64,000 nucleotides of DNA. Source: Paraburkholderia solisilvae (GTDB taxonomy: Bacteria > Pseudomonadota > Gammaproteobacteria > Burkholderiales > Burkholderiaceae). Shown here one piece after another: positions 1-9,600 of the stretch. The notes under the pieces are model-generated. The model saw nothing but the letters and a program-made list of their open reading frames with translations, had not been told where the DNA came from and ran no database searches. Position 1 is the first letter of the stretch, and each line of letters starts with the position of its first letter. The stretch covers positions 1 through 64,000 of the forward strand of contig NZ_CADIKF010000015.1 of assembly GCF_902859875.1 (NCBI RefSeq). The letters run 5' to 3'. The translations under genes and the position numbers were made by a program.

Positions 1-111
1 ACATCCCGCCCGCAGAAGCTGAGGCAAACTACTATCGGCAACTTGAAACACCGGTCGCCGAACCCGCATTAACTTAAACCAACCAGCCTCCACGATTCCC
101 GGGGCGATTCA
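1..111 (+). mobile_element. Right end of an IS3-family insertion sequence
   Basis: About 34 bases after the transposase stop, the sequence read on the minus strand from 111 begins TGAATCGCCCCGGG. This is the TGAA/T-CGCCCCGGG type of terminal inverted repeat seen in Burkholderia IS3-family elements. The boundary near 111 is inferred from that terminus; the other end and any target duplication are outside the window. The element truncates the small leftward reading frame that crosses it (74-196). Confidence 0.55.
3..77 (+). CDS. IS3-family transposase (OrfB), C-terminal end only
   Basis: The + strand is open from the window edge to a TAA at 75-77 and encodes a short tail containing PPAEAEANYYRQLETP. 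I recognise this as the extreme C-terminus of IS3-family OrfB (DDE) transposases common in Burkholderia. The catalytic core lies left of the window. Identification rests on about 24 residues plus the inverted-repeat-like end that follows, so the subgroup cannot be named. The element reads towards the bcp locus, opposite to its genes. Confidence 0.6.
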   Translation: MPPAEAEANYYRQLETPVAEPALT

Positions 112-196
112 GTACGACAACACTTATGAAACTTTTGTAGGTCCGGCGTTGCTCCGGGGTCATGCGTTTCCATTCTTCGTCCGTTGGTCCTCGCAT
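74..196 (-). pseudogene. Small leftward ORF truncated by the IS end
   Basis: An ATG at 196 is preceded by a good Shine-Dalgarno (GGAGG, 7 bases upstream) and opens a frame beginning MRGPTDEEWKRMTPEQRR. About 28 codons lie in native DNA, then the frame runs into the IS terminus and stops at 74-76. The charged N-terminus and clear ribosome binding site suggest the first codons of a real gene interrupted by the insertion. I do not recognise the family. It could also be a chance frame. Confidence 0.3.
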
Positions 197-318
197 CGAT
201 GCCTCCGTTACTCACTCGACAGTGAATCTGCACGCGCCGCGTTGCACGCGATTGTGGGATGCGCGGGAGCCGCGTCCGCCCCCCGTGGCACGGTTGGCCA
301 CGAACGTCCCGACCTGGT

Positions 319-582
319 TCACCAACGGGCTGGTGATCTCGAATCCGTGTTTGCGGATGTCGCTTGGTTTTTGTGATTAATCAACTTGTCGATCGCTTCC
401 GACACAACAGATTGAAACTCTCCGCGGCTCAACATGATCTCGTGGACGCTGGACAAGTCCTCCTTGAAGCCTTGTATCAGTTTAGACTGGTCACCCGATT
501 CAATCAGGAAAACGTAGTGACCTTCATCTAGAAGACTTCCTACCGAAACCAGATGCTTGTAATCACTGAATTCCGCGTTGGA
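319..582 (-). pseudogene. Gene remnant fused to the truncated toxin copy
   Basis: Directly downstream of the point where the CT1-like repeat ends (583), a minus-strand frame is open for about 85 codons to a TGA at 319-321. It reads as ordinary protein (for example EGHYVFLIESGDQSKLI, then EFQSVVSEAIDKLINHK) but has no start codon near its beginning, and it is in a different frame from the toxin fragment upstream. This looks like the C-terminal part of a gene whose front was replaced by recombination, perhaps an immunity gene of a lost cassette. No family is recognised. Confidence 0.35.
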
Positions 583-1016
583 ATACCGGTGTCTATAACG
601 CTTCCCATCGCTGACGGAAGAATCGCTTTCCCGCCGATCGTGAGTAGCGCGCCGGCCATGCCGAGGCCCGCAGACAGGTCGGGGCTACTGCCAGGATTTG
701 TAATCGCGGTTGTACCGAATGCCCCAGTGCCGCTTACTGCGGAGTTGTAGATTGCGATCGCGGTTTTCGTTCCAAAGGAGCCACCTAACGCGTTGAGCGG
801 CAGCAGTAGCGGAGATGTTGCAGCCGCAACCACTCCTGCTATAGCTGCATTCTTGTAGCTTGCCTGATCGGCGGACGACCCGAACTGATAACTCAATGCG
901 TCACCGACACTGGTAAATGCTGTGCCGGCGGCCCAGACTGACGCCAAGCCACTGGCTACAGATCCTGCCAACAGAGTGCCGAAAGCGCCTGATGGTGCAA
1001 AACGAACGAGGCCTAC
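540..1016 (-). pseudogene. Truncated second copy of the CT1 toxin body (CT4)
   Basis: The frame is in phase directly after the stop of the I3 immunity gene (TAA at 1017-1019) and has no ATG; a TTG at 971 is the first usable start. From 988 to 583 it copies the hydrophobic body of the live bcpA C-terminus with only about a dozen mismatches, through the residues SVIDTG. It then diverges to IPTRNSVITSIWFR and stops at 540, whereas the live toxin ends MQILPGPAQAAIEKNGQKAKQ-like. No immunity gene of the I1 type follows. It appears to be a dead or donor cassette. Confidence 0.7.
583..988 (-). repeat. Direct repeat R2, distal copy (406 bp)
   Basis: This is a near-identical, indel-free copy of 3737-4142. 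It starts at ATACC(G/A)GTGTCTATAACG and ends at GCCGAAAGCGC on the plus strand. Differences are scattered single bases. The copy sits directly behind the I3 immunity gene. Exchange between the two copies would delete about 3.15 kb containing I1, CT2/I2 and CT3/I3. Confidence 0.85.
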
Positions 1017-1268
1017 TTACCAGCCGATACGCTTGCGTTCGTAGAACCAGACGCCGGCACTGGAAACAATGGTCGCCAAAGGAATTAACTTGCACCAAGC
1101 GTAGATGCGTGACTTGGATGGCCAAAGGTAACCGTTGTAGTCGTGGAACCACGCAAAAAATGGAAGCCAAACGAGTTCAATGACCACTCCGCAGATTGAA
1201 TAGATAATAAAAAATATAAGCAAATAACTTCCAAAGGCTCTGAAGCTTCGCGAAAGACGTGTGCTCAT
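1017..1268 (-). CDS. bcpI-like: Putative CDI immunity protein I3 (two-TM membrane protein)
   Basis: The protein has 83 residues and its ATG overlaps the stop of the CT3 toxin module by ATGA, the classic translational coupling of CdiA-CT and CdiI. Two hydrophobic segments (about residues 13-38 and 60-75) flank a short aromatic-rich loop. An inner-membrane immunity protein is expected when the toxin acts on the membrane. The gene is clearly more AT-rich than the surrounding chromosome, as is typical of exchanged immunity genes. The function is inferred from position and topology only; there is no recognised domain. Confidence 0.6.
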   Translation of the reverse strand: MSTRLSRSFRAFGSYLLIFFIIYSICGVVIELVWLPFFAWFHDYNGYLWPSKSRIYAWCKLIPLATIVSSAGVWFYERKRIGW

Positions 1269-2163
1269 TGTTTCTTCGGCAGTGAGTTGGGGACAGTGCT
1301 TACTCCAGTACTCGTTGATTCTGATGAAATCGCGCCTGCCGTCGTGCCGGCAATCGAAGGGATTGCGCTAGGCGGAACGTACCTCGAAATGCCGCCACCA
1401 ATCTCAACCCATTCTGCTCTGTACCAAGGGTTCACACGATTGCCTATGGCGCTCTCTACCTTCCCGCCGATGGCATAGCCCGTGACCGTTCCAGCAGCAG
1501 CGCCGGCCATACTCATGTTCGGATTGTCGCCCTTTATCGCTGAGCCAGCGAGCGCGCCGCCTGTGTTTATCAAAAGACCCGGCAACAATCCAGCTCCGAA
1601 TGTGAGGGCGCCGGTTACACCAGCCATAGCCGTATCGACCATGCTGATTGGTCCGTTGTTGAATACATATTGAGCGCCAGTATTCACGCCCGCGCCAAGT
1701 CCTCCGCCAGTAAGCATTCCTATCGCCGAGGGAATACCACCGGCCACCGCGCCCCCCAATGCGATCATGCCTACACCTGCGATTGCCGTGCTGATGGGGT
1801 TGTTTTTGACATTGTTCTTCACAAGGTCGTTATAGGTCATGCCCTTACCAATCTGACTCTGTCCAGCATCGTAGGCTTGCTGGTTATTTGCGATGTACTG
1901 GCTGTTGTAGTCATGGTTCGCGTATTGCGGGTCGTTCTTGTATCCGTCGCAGTTCAGCCGCTCGCAACCCACGATTGCACGAATTTCGTAGTCGTGCACG
2001 CCACCCGATGCGTCTGATGTCTGCTTGTCCGAATTGCGCAGTATTTCTGCCACGATCCGGCCTTCGGCCTGCTGTTCGCTGATTCCAAGTCGTTGCGCGG
2101 CGACCTTCGCATCTTTCTTCGCCAGCGCGTATTCGTCGGGGTGCAACTGCCGGTTGTATCGGT
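1265..2163 (-). CDS. Orphan BcpA/CdiA C-terminal toxin module CT3
   Basis: This displaced toxin module begins at the conserved pre-toxin motif YNRQLHPDEYALAKKD and shares the next ~100 residues almost exactly with live BcpA. It then changes to an unrelated Gly/Ala-rich hydrophobic domain (about 190 residues) ending near VPNSLPKKQ. There is no ATG at the junction; a TTG at 2146 is the first candidate, so the module is probably silent until recombined onto bcpA. Its upstream boundary abuts the I2 stop. The hydrophobic, nuclease-motif-free toxin and the two-TM partner suggest a membrane-acting effector. The module type is well supported; the toxin activity is a guess. Confidence 0.65.
1853..2163 (-). 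repeat. Direct repeat R1, distal copy (311 bp, pre-toxin region)
   Basis: This copy aligns without gaps to 4219-4529, and I count about seven mismatches by eye. It encodes the pre-toxin segment from RYNRQLH to AYDAGQSQ, which in live BcpA precedes the variable toxin. Recombination across R1 would join bcpA to CT3/I3 and remove I1, CT2 and I2 (about 2.37 kb). Confidence 0.88.
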
Positions 2164-2171
2164 TCCCAACG

Positions 2172-2630
2172 TCATTTGCAGACCCTTGCAGCGTCTCCGC
2201 CGTATTTCATCGAGAAACCGTAGACTTCCCGAGGTAGTCCGCGAGAGCTATCTAATTCTGGGGCAGAATTTATCGTTGCAAGAATCTTATTCTTGCAAAG
2301 CGTAAGACGATTTCCCTCAGCGTTTGTCTCTATCCACCCCCGAGCTAAAAGTGCCCCTTTGTATTTATTCGCGAGTTCTTGATTCCAAGAATTTTTGAGA
2401 ATATTGACATATAACAACGCTCCGCCAAACTTTGCATTTGAATTTCGAGAATCAGCCACACCTCCTTCGCGCAAGGCGTAGTCCATATCGGCGTTCATTA
2501 CAGCTAGTTGCGCCTCAGCGTCTCGTTTTGACGGACTCCCAACACTAAAAACCAAGGATGCTGTTACGCAAACAAGAATCCACGTTCCAATCAACGCAGC
2601 TTTCCAACTTAGACGATTAGCGCTTCGCAT
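2172..2630 (-). CDS. bcpI-like: Putative CDI immunity protein I2 (single-TM, periplasmic domain)
   Basis: I place the start at ATG 2630, which overlaps the end of the CT2 toxin frame by 14 bases; an earlier in-phase start at 2687 would extend it needlessly into CT2. The 152-residue product has an N-terminal membrane anchor (about residues 7-29, ALIGTWILVCVTASLVFSV) and then a soluble domain with two cysteines (in LTLCKN and near the C-terminus, ARVCK). This topology puts the domain outside the inner membrane, where it could intercept a membrane- or periplasm-active toxin. The DNA is AT-richer than the core genes nearby. The family is not recognised; the role is inferred from the overlap with CT2. 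Confidence 0.55.
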   Translation of the reverse strand: MRSANRLSWKAALIGTWILVCVTASLVFSVGSPSKRDAEAQLAVMNADMDYALREGGVADSRNSNAKFGGALLYVNILKNSWNQELANKYKGALLARGWIETNAEGNRLTLCKNKILATINSAPELDSSRGLPREVYGFSMKYGGDAARVCK

Positions 2631-3324
2631 TACCGACCCCTGGAACAGAAAAAACTTGGTCGCTATAGCCCCAGCTTCCATTGCCACCTGGATTGGGTGC
2701 TTTTGTAACTCCTCCTATACCGACCCCAAACTCGATGGCCGTGCTCCCTCCAACGGCATGGTTCAAGCCTGCACAAACCCCAAACAAACACCCATTCCCG
2801 CCGACAGATCGCCCTTGCAAAAGGTTATCGGTATCTTTGGACTTCTGGTCGCTTGTCTTTCCAACGCTCTCAGGAATCATGCCGAAGATGATCCCCAGTC
2901 CAGCTTCTCGTGACGCGGAAACGGACGCTCCGGCATAAACGTTTCCGTTATGCAGATTCACTGTGGTACTCCCACCAACACCGGCGCCTCCCTGCAGAGT
3001 CACGTAATCGATGGATCCCGGGCGCTGGGCCGCCATTACCGCCTGCATTGCCTTAGTGTCGGCAGTTGAATCGGCTACAGGATATTGGAACAACCCGCCC
3101 GAGGTTTGTCGCACCATTCCACCATAGCCCGCTGCAGAGAAGGACGTGCCGTTGTAGTTCTGCAATTGCGCCTGTTCAGCGGTGTAGTTCGCGCCTTCCG
3201 CCTGAAGTGCCGAATATTTGGCGTAGTCCGCAGTTCCTGGAGCATATTCGGCCGCGTAGTGAACCAGCGCGCAGCCTGCCGCTTCAAGACGATGCTCCTT
3301 ATCCGCGTCACCCTGACTGATGGT
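2617..3324 (-). CDS. Orphan BcpA/CdiA C-terminal toxin module CT2
   Basis: The frame is open from just after a TAA at 3325-3327 and begins TISQGDADKEHRLEAAGCAL, a segment typical of the region before the toxin in Burkholderia FHA/CDI exoproteins. It continues through YTAEQAQLQNYN to a Gly-rich C-terminal domain containing YVTLQGGAGVGGS and NLHNGNVYAGASVS. No ATG is present; a TTG at 3165 is the first candidate start, so this is a displaced cassette rather than an independent gene. It lacks the NRQLHPDEY pre-toxin segment present in CT1 and CT3 and so probably derives from a different exoprotein backbone. The I2 gene overlaps its end. No nuclease motif was recognised. Confidence 0.6.
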   Translation of the reverse strand, partial: TISQGDADKEHRLEAAGCALVHYAAEYAPGTADYAKYSALQAEGANYTAEQAQLQNYNGTSFSAAGYGGMVRQTSGGLFQYPVADSTADTKAMQAVMAAQRPGSIDYVTLQGGAGVGGSTTVNLHNGNVYAGASVSASREAGLGIIFGMIPESVGKTSDQKSKDTDNLLQGRSVGGNGCLFGVCAGLNHAVGGSTAIEFGVGIGGVTKAPNPGGNGSWGYSDQVFSVPGVGNAKR

Positions 3325-3433
3325 TTATTCATACGCTTAATTTCTCATTTTCAAATGAATTTGGAATCTGGCCGGAGTAACCGATCGCGCCATTTCTATT
3401 GCAGCTTGATTCGTCGGGAATTTCTACACGCGT

Positions 3434-3676
3434 CTATTCGCTTTTGCGTCCAGTCATACGCCCTTCGCTTTTCAGAGCACGAAGCTCCTTTATGAACTTG
3501 TACGTCGCTCCACCGAGCACCAATACATAGAATGGAATGCCGGGGACTAACCCTGCGATTCCAGCCCCCTTCGATAGGGAGAGTGCGAGGATCATTATCG
3601 GAAAGCCGAGTAAACACAGGTACCCAAATAGATACTTTCGATAAAGCACCTTGCGCTTCGTTGTCATTTCATTCAT
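3434..3676 (-). CDS. bcpI: CDI immunity protein for the live toxin (BcpI, two-TM)
   Basis: The protein has 80 residues. Its ATG overlaps the bcpA stop by ATGA, so translation is coupled and immunity is made with the toxin. Two strongly hydrophobic segments (about residues 12-33 and 36-57) are followed by a basic C-terminal tail (KFIKELRALKSEGRMTGRKSE in part), predicting an inner-membrane protein with a cytoplasmic tail. BcpI/CdiI proteins neutralise only their cognate toxin, and an integral-membrane immunity protein is the expected partner of a membrane-depolarising or pore-type toxin. Assignment rests on position, overlap and topology. Confidence 0.7.
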   Translation of the reverse strand: MNEMTTKRKVLYRKYLFGYLCLLGFPIMILALSLSKGAGIAGLVPGIPFYVLVLGGATYKFIKELRALKSEGRMTGRKSE

Positions 3677-6600
3677 TGCTTTGCCTTTTGACCGTTCTTC
3701 TCAATTGCTGCCTGGGCTGGTCCAGGCAATATCTGCATACCAGTGTCTATAACGCTTCCCATCGCTGACGGAAGAATCGCTTTCCCGCCGATCGTAAGTA
3801 GCGCGCCGGCCATGCCGAGGCCCGCAGACAGGTCGGGGCTACTGCCAGGATTTGTAATCGCGGTTGTGCCGAATGCCCCAGTGCCGCTTACTGCGGAGTT
3901 GTAGATTGCGATCGCGGTTTTCGTTCCAAAGGAGCCACCTAACGCGTTAAGCGGCAGCAGTAGCGGAGATGTTGCAGCCGCAACCACCCCTGCTACAGCT
4001 GCATTCTTGTAGCTTGGCTGATCGGCAGACAACCCGAACTGATAACTCAATGCGTCACCGACATTGGTAAATGCTGTGCCGGCGGCCCAGACTGACGCCA
4101 AGCCACCGGCTACAGATCCTGCCAACAGAGTGCCGAAAGCGCGCGCTATTGTGTTTCCCACGGGATCTTTGTCGTAGTTCGCTGCGACAAGCTGATCGTA
4201 GGTCTTTCCTTTCCCAAGCTGACTCTGTCCAGCATCGTAGGCTTGCTGATTATTTGCGATGTACTGGCTGTTGTAGTCATGGTTCGTGTATTGCGGGTCG
4301 TTCTTGTATGCGTCGCAGTTCAGCCTCTCGCAACCCACGACTGCACGAATCTCGTAGTCGTGCACGCCACCCGATGCGTCTGATGTCTGCTTGTCCGAAT
4401 TGCGCAGTATTTCTGCCACGATCCGGCCTTCGGCCTGCTGTTCGCTGATTCCAAGTCGTTGCGCGGCGACCTTCGCATCTTTCTTCGCCAGCGCGTATTC
4501 GTCAGGGTGCAACTGCCGGTTGTATCGGTCAACGGTGTATCCAGAGAATGCACCGGAGTCGCCGCCAATCACGCCACCAGCACCGGTCGCGATAACATTG
4601 GCGACGATGTTGCCAAGCGCCTGGTTCATATCGGTATTGCCAGTCGGGTTTGCACCTTCGATCGCACCACCCAGCCCGTTCAGCTTCCCGGCCGCAATCG
4701 ACGCGATCCCCGCACCAGCCGCTCCGCCAATCGCGTTCCCACCCGCGAGCCCGGTCACCAGCGCGGCGCCTGCCGCCTGCATTTCCGCACGAGCAATGCC
4801 GCCTTCTTTCCAGGCTTCCATGCCGGCCTGATCGCCCTTCGCTTTCGCCTCGTCGTATTTCGACTGCGCAAAATCACCAATGCGCCGCGAGACCGCTTCA
4901 CCCGCCGCGCCCGCCGCCGCCATCATGTCCGCCTGCCGGTCCAGCAGGTTATTCACATCCGGCGGCTTCGCGACCGTGCCGTTGGTCTCCGACGTATTCC
5001 GGTTCAGGCTCGCGATGTCCTGCCCCTGTCGCGCGGCATCCGTTACGCTGATCGTGCCCGCGCTGATACCACTACGTGTGGTCGCGCTGTCGCTGCCGCT
5101 TCCGTTCTGGCTGACCATGGGCGCGCCGCCGCCCGCGTTGGTCCCGGATGCGGGGCCATGCGTGCTGTAGTTCGAACCGCCATCGCCTGCGGTTGCGCCC
5201 GCGCTGAATCCGCCCGAATGGGCGTGGTAGTCCGACTGGTTCCGGATATCGCTGAACGTGAGCGTGCCCGTCGACAGCGTGTTTCTCGCCGTGTCCGCTT
5301 CACTCGCAATCACCGCCCCCTGCAGGTCCGTATTGCCCCTGACGCTGATACTGAACCCGCCATCCCCCGCGCGGATACCCGCCTGCTCATTGACCTGCGC
5401 ATAGTCGCCGTCCGCATTGCCGTGCTGCGCGCTATAGCTCGCGCTGCCGCCGTGCGTGCTGATCGCAAAACCGCCGCCCTGGCTGTCCTGATGCGCGGCG
5501 CTTGCCACCGTGTCCTGCACGCTCGCGACAGTCAGGTTGCCGCCGACATCCGCATTCACCTGCCGGCCGTTCACGTTCGCGCCGATGATGGCCGTATCGC
5601 CACCCGACAGGATCGTGACCGTGTTGGCCGCCGTCACATGCGTGTTGTTCTGCGTGACGGAATCCGCATTCGCGTTACCGTGCGAGCGGGACGCCGACGC
5701 GTCGATACCCAAGCCGCCTGTGCCCACCGACACACCAATGCTGCCGCTACTGGACTCGTTCGTGCTGCGTGTCGAGTCAGAGCCGGTGGTGTTCACGAGA
5801 CTGATCCGGTTCTGCGCGGCAAGCACCACGTCGGTCGCATTCACGCTGGAACCGGCAATCGTCAGGTTTCCGCTTCCGGGCGTGCCGTTGCCGGTCGCGA
5901 CGAACGCGGCCGTTCCGCCTGCAATGACATCTGAGCCACGACTGGTTGTGCTGTCTTCGGTCAATGTGCTGCTGGTGCGGCTGCTGCCAAAGCCCAGTTC
6001 GAGCTTGCCCTGGGGCGTAGTGCCGGCGACGACGTCTTTCACGACACCGCCCGCCGCCACGCCCGCATCAAACGCGCCGCTTGCCGCCGCGATGCCATGC
6101 AGCGCCGCGGCGCGGTCGTCCTGACTGCGGCTCGCATCGCGCGACTGGTTCACCGTGTTCGACACCGCATCGATCACCGGCGCCCTGAGCGCCAGCGTGA
6201 AGCCGCTCTTTTTAACCTCATGCGATTCGTCGTGGTGCGCGGTATCGGTAGCCGCATCAATCTCGACGTTCGCACCCGTGCCCGTCACGTTCTTCGCTGC
6301 AATCAGGTCGCTTCCCGTGACATGCAGGTCGTTGCCCGCGACGAGGTTCAGGCTGCCGTTCAGCGAGCCGATCGTGCTGCCGCTGTTCGTGACCGTCGTG
6401 TCATGGGCCGTATCCGTCTGCGTCTGGCTGCCCACCGAAATCCCGATGCCGCCGCTCGTGCCGATTCCCGACTCGTGCCGGCTGTAGTACGACGACGCGC
6501 TCTGCGTATCCTGCGACGTCGTAATCGTCACATTCCCCGCTGCGGCGAGATTTACATCGTTCGTACCGGCTACGGTCGATCCCTTCACCGTCAGGTCTTT

Positions 6601-9600
6601 CCCCGCGCGGATGGTGACCGAATCGCCGGATATCGTGCTGCTGACGCCCACGTTCGCGTGCACGTCCTGCATTTCATTCGTCGTCGATCCGTGTACGAAG
6701 CTGCCGCGTCTGGACTGCACGGCGGAATAGCTGTCGTGTTCCTCGCGCGCCTCGCTGATACTGACGTTGCCCGTTGCCGCGATGTTTGCCGAACCCGTAC
6801 CGGTTGACAGCGCGGAGCCGGTTAGCGTCACATTGCCCTTGCCGCCATCGGCACTGAGCGCGGCCAGCGTGCCGCTACCGCCCGCACTGAACGACGTCCC
6901 GATCGCCCGTTCGTCGTAGCTGCGGTCCTCGCCGCTGCGGGTTTTATCTCCGCGCGTGACATCCTCGCGGCGCACCGAATCCGTGACCGTCGTCGCGGTG
7001 AGGTTGCCGCCCGCCACGACAGCCAGATCGCCGCCCGCGCTCACCGTCGCGCCTTTGAACGTCATGTCGTTGCCGCTTTGCATCGCGAGACTGCCGCCCG
7101 CGCTGATGCCGCTGCTCTGGTGCAGCGTCGTAACCGTGTGGGCGTAGTTGTCGGTGTTCTTCGTGACCGACAGCGATATGTGCGATTCGACCGTATCGAC
7201 CACCATGTCGTGACCGGCTGCGATCTGTGCGTTGTCGCCTGCCTCGAGGCTCGCGCCACGCACCGTCAGATCGTGACCGGCCGCAATCACCATGTCGCCC
7301 GTCGAGGCGATCGTGCCCTGAGCGCCCTGCAGCGTCTGGCTGACCCGGCTGTCGCCCGCCATCGAGCGGATACCGACCGTATCAACCAGGGTCGTGTTCA
7401 CGATGTCGTGACCCGCCAGCACCGCGACACGGTTGCCGGTGATCCGTCCCGATGCGTTGATCACATCGTTCGTTGCCGAGATAACGGTCGTGCCGTGGTC
7501 GTTGCCGCTACCGATCGCACCGCCGCGATTGACGATATCCGTCGCGCCGATCACCGTCTGCGTGCCGCCCCTGATTACGCCCGAATTCGTCGCGCTTCCC
7601 GGCGCGTGTATTTCGACGTCATCGGCCGCAATCAGCGCGCCGCCCGGCTGGAGGTCGTTCGCATGCGTATGCGCGAGGTATACGACCGGCGCAAGTACGG
7701 TCTGCGTCGAGCCGTCCGGCAGCGTCACCGTCTGGTTCACGAGCCACACGATGTCGCTTGTCAGCGCATCCATCTGCGCGGCCGTGAGCGCCATGCCGGG
7801 CACGAGGCTGAATGCCTGCGCCACATGCACGCCGTTGGTCATCAGCGTCCGGTATTCATCCTCGTTACTGGCATAGTCCTGCAGGTACACGCGGCCGGTC
7901 AGCCGGGTGATCTGGTTGCGGATCAGCTGCTGTTCGTAGACGCCATCGCCGAGCCGTTTGATGGTCTTCGATGGATCGAATCCAAGCTGGCCCAGCATGT
8001 AGTCGCTGGAGATGAAACCCGCATAGCTGCTCAACCGTGGATCGGTGACGACCAGATGGGACGCACCCGGTGACGCATTCAGCGCATACAGGCCGCCGGA
8101 CGGCAGGGTGAAAGCGGGCACGCCGTCGGGCCCAAGGATGGACTGCGGCGCGTTGACGATGCCATTCACCGCACCGTTTGCCCCTAGCGTGCCACCCGTT
8201 GCACCAGTCGCCGAGTTCGCGGCTGCGACGTTCGTGTTGCTGAGGTCAGTGGCGCTAATCTGCACCGCACTATTCGCGACAATCGTGCCGCCCAGGCCAC
8301 CGATCGCCACCGGCGTCAGGATGATCGACGGCTGCACGACGGAGTCACGGTCGCGGCTGATGTCTTCGTTCCACGCGTAGGTCGAGACGATGTCCTGCCG
8401 CTGGTACTGGTAGAGCGTCTGGCCGATATTGTTCACGAGCGTACCGCCGTAGCTGCCGCTACCAGCGTCACCATCCGTCCCAGCGCTGCCAATGCGGATC
8501 GACCCACCCGCGCCGATCGCGCTGTACTCATTGTTCAGCCTGCCGACGTTCGCCAGCGTGATATTGCCGCCCGCCGTGATTTGGGCCTGCTGCGCCTGCG
8601 GTCCCGTCACCGTGTCCTGCTGCGTGGTCGTGGTGGTGTCGCGGGCAACTTCTACCCGCTGGTAATGGTGATGCGCCTGGTCATCGCCCGGATACTCGCT
8701 TGCCGGGTCAAAATTGACGTGCGGGTCGTAGGCGTCCCAGTAACTGACGGTGATCGTGCCGTCGGCGTTGGTGGTCAGCGTGTTGTAGTAGATCGTCTGC
8801 GGCTGGCCGTTGACGTTCACGACGAGCACGCGGTCGGCGGCATTCGCCCCACTCGCGGTCGAGACGATGTCCGCCTTACTGAACGTGACATCCAGCGGAT
8901 TCAGATAGCCGTAGTCCCATACTTCCTGCGTACACGACGAATGCGCGTCTGCATTGGTGGGCGTGCAGGCCATGTATCTGTCGCGCTTCGTCCCGTGAAC
9001 CGTCTCGACGTCCGTCGTCACCGTCCCGACGGTCGGCGCGGGGCGCGTATTGGTCAGCGTCTGCGCGGCGATTTCGATGTTGCCCTGGGCCTCGATGGTC
9101 GACTGATCGTTTGTCACCGAGGTTGAGCGGTGAGCCAGCACGCCGTCACCATCGCGTGCGTCATCCGCTGCGATACTGATGTCACCGAGACTGAAGATTG
9201 TCGCGCCACCGGTATTGGACACATCCAGGCCATACAGCCTGACGGCGGAGGCCGCGGCAATCGCCGCTGCCGCTCCAGCATTGACGATCGAACCCGCATT
9301 CAGCGTGACCGTATTGCCGACAATCGTCGCGGAATTCACCAGCGACGCGCCATGCGTCGTGACGCTATCGCCTTCGATGCGCCCCGCGTTGATGATGGCG
9401 CCCGAGGCATTCACCGTCGTGATCGACGAATTGAGGTCCGCGCCTGCCTGGTTATCGACGCTCGCGGCATTCACCGTCAGCGCGCCTACCGCACCGAGCG
9501 TGCCCTGATTGGTGAACGCGCCCGCTGTCGTGAACGTCAGGTCGTGATTCGCCTGGATCCGGTTGGCGCCACCCAGCGTGTAGTCGCTGCCGATCGTCAG

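Noticed and set aside
149..380. Two + strand frames of about 72-75 codons beside the IS end
   Set aside because: Opposite to the bcp modules; no ribosome binding site, low plausibility; the minus-strand reading has a better start site.
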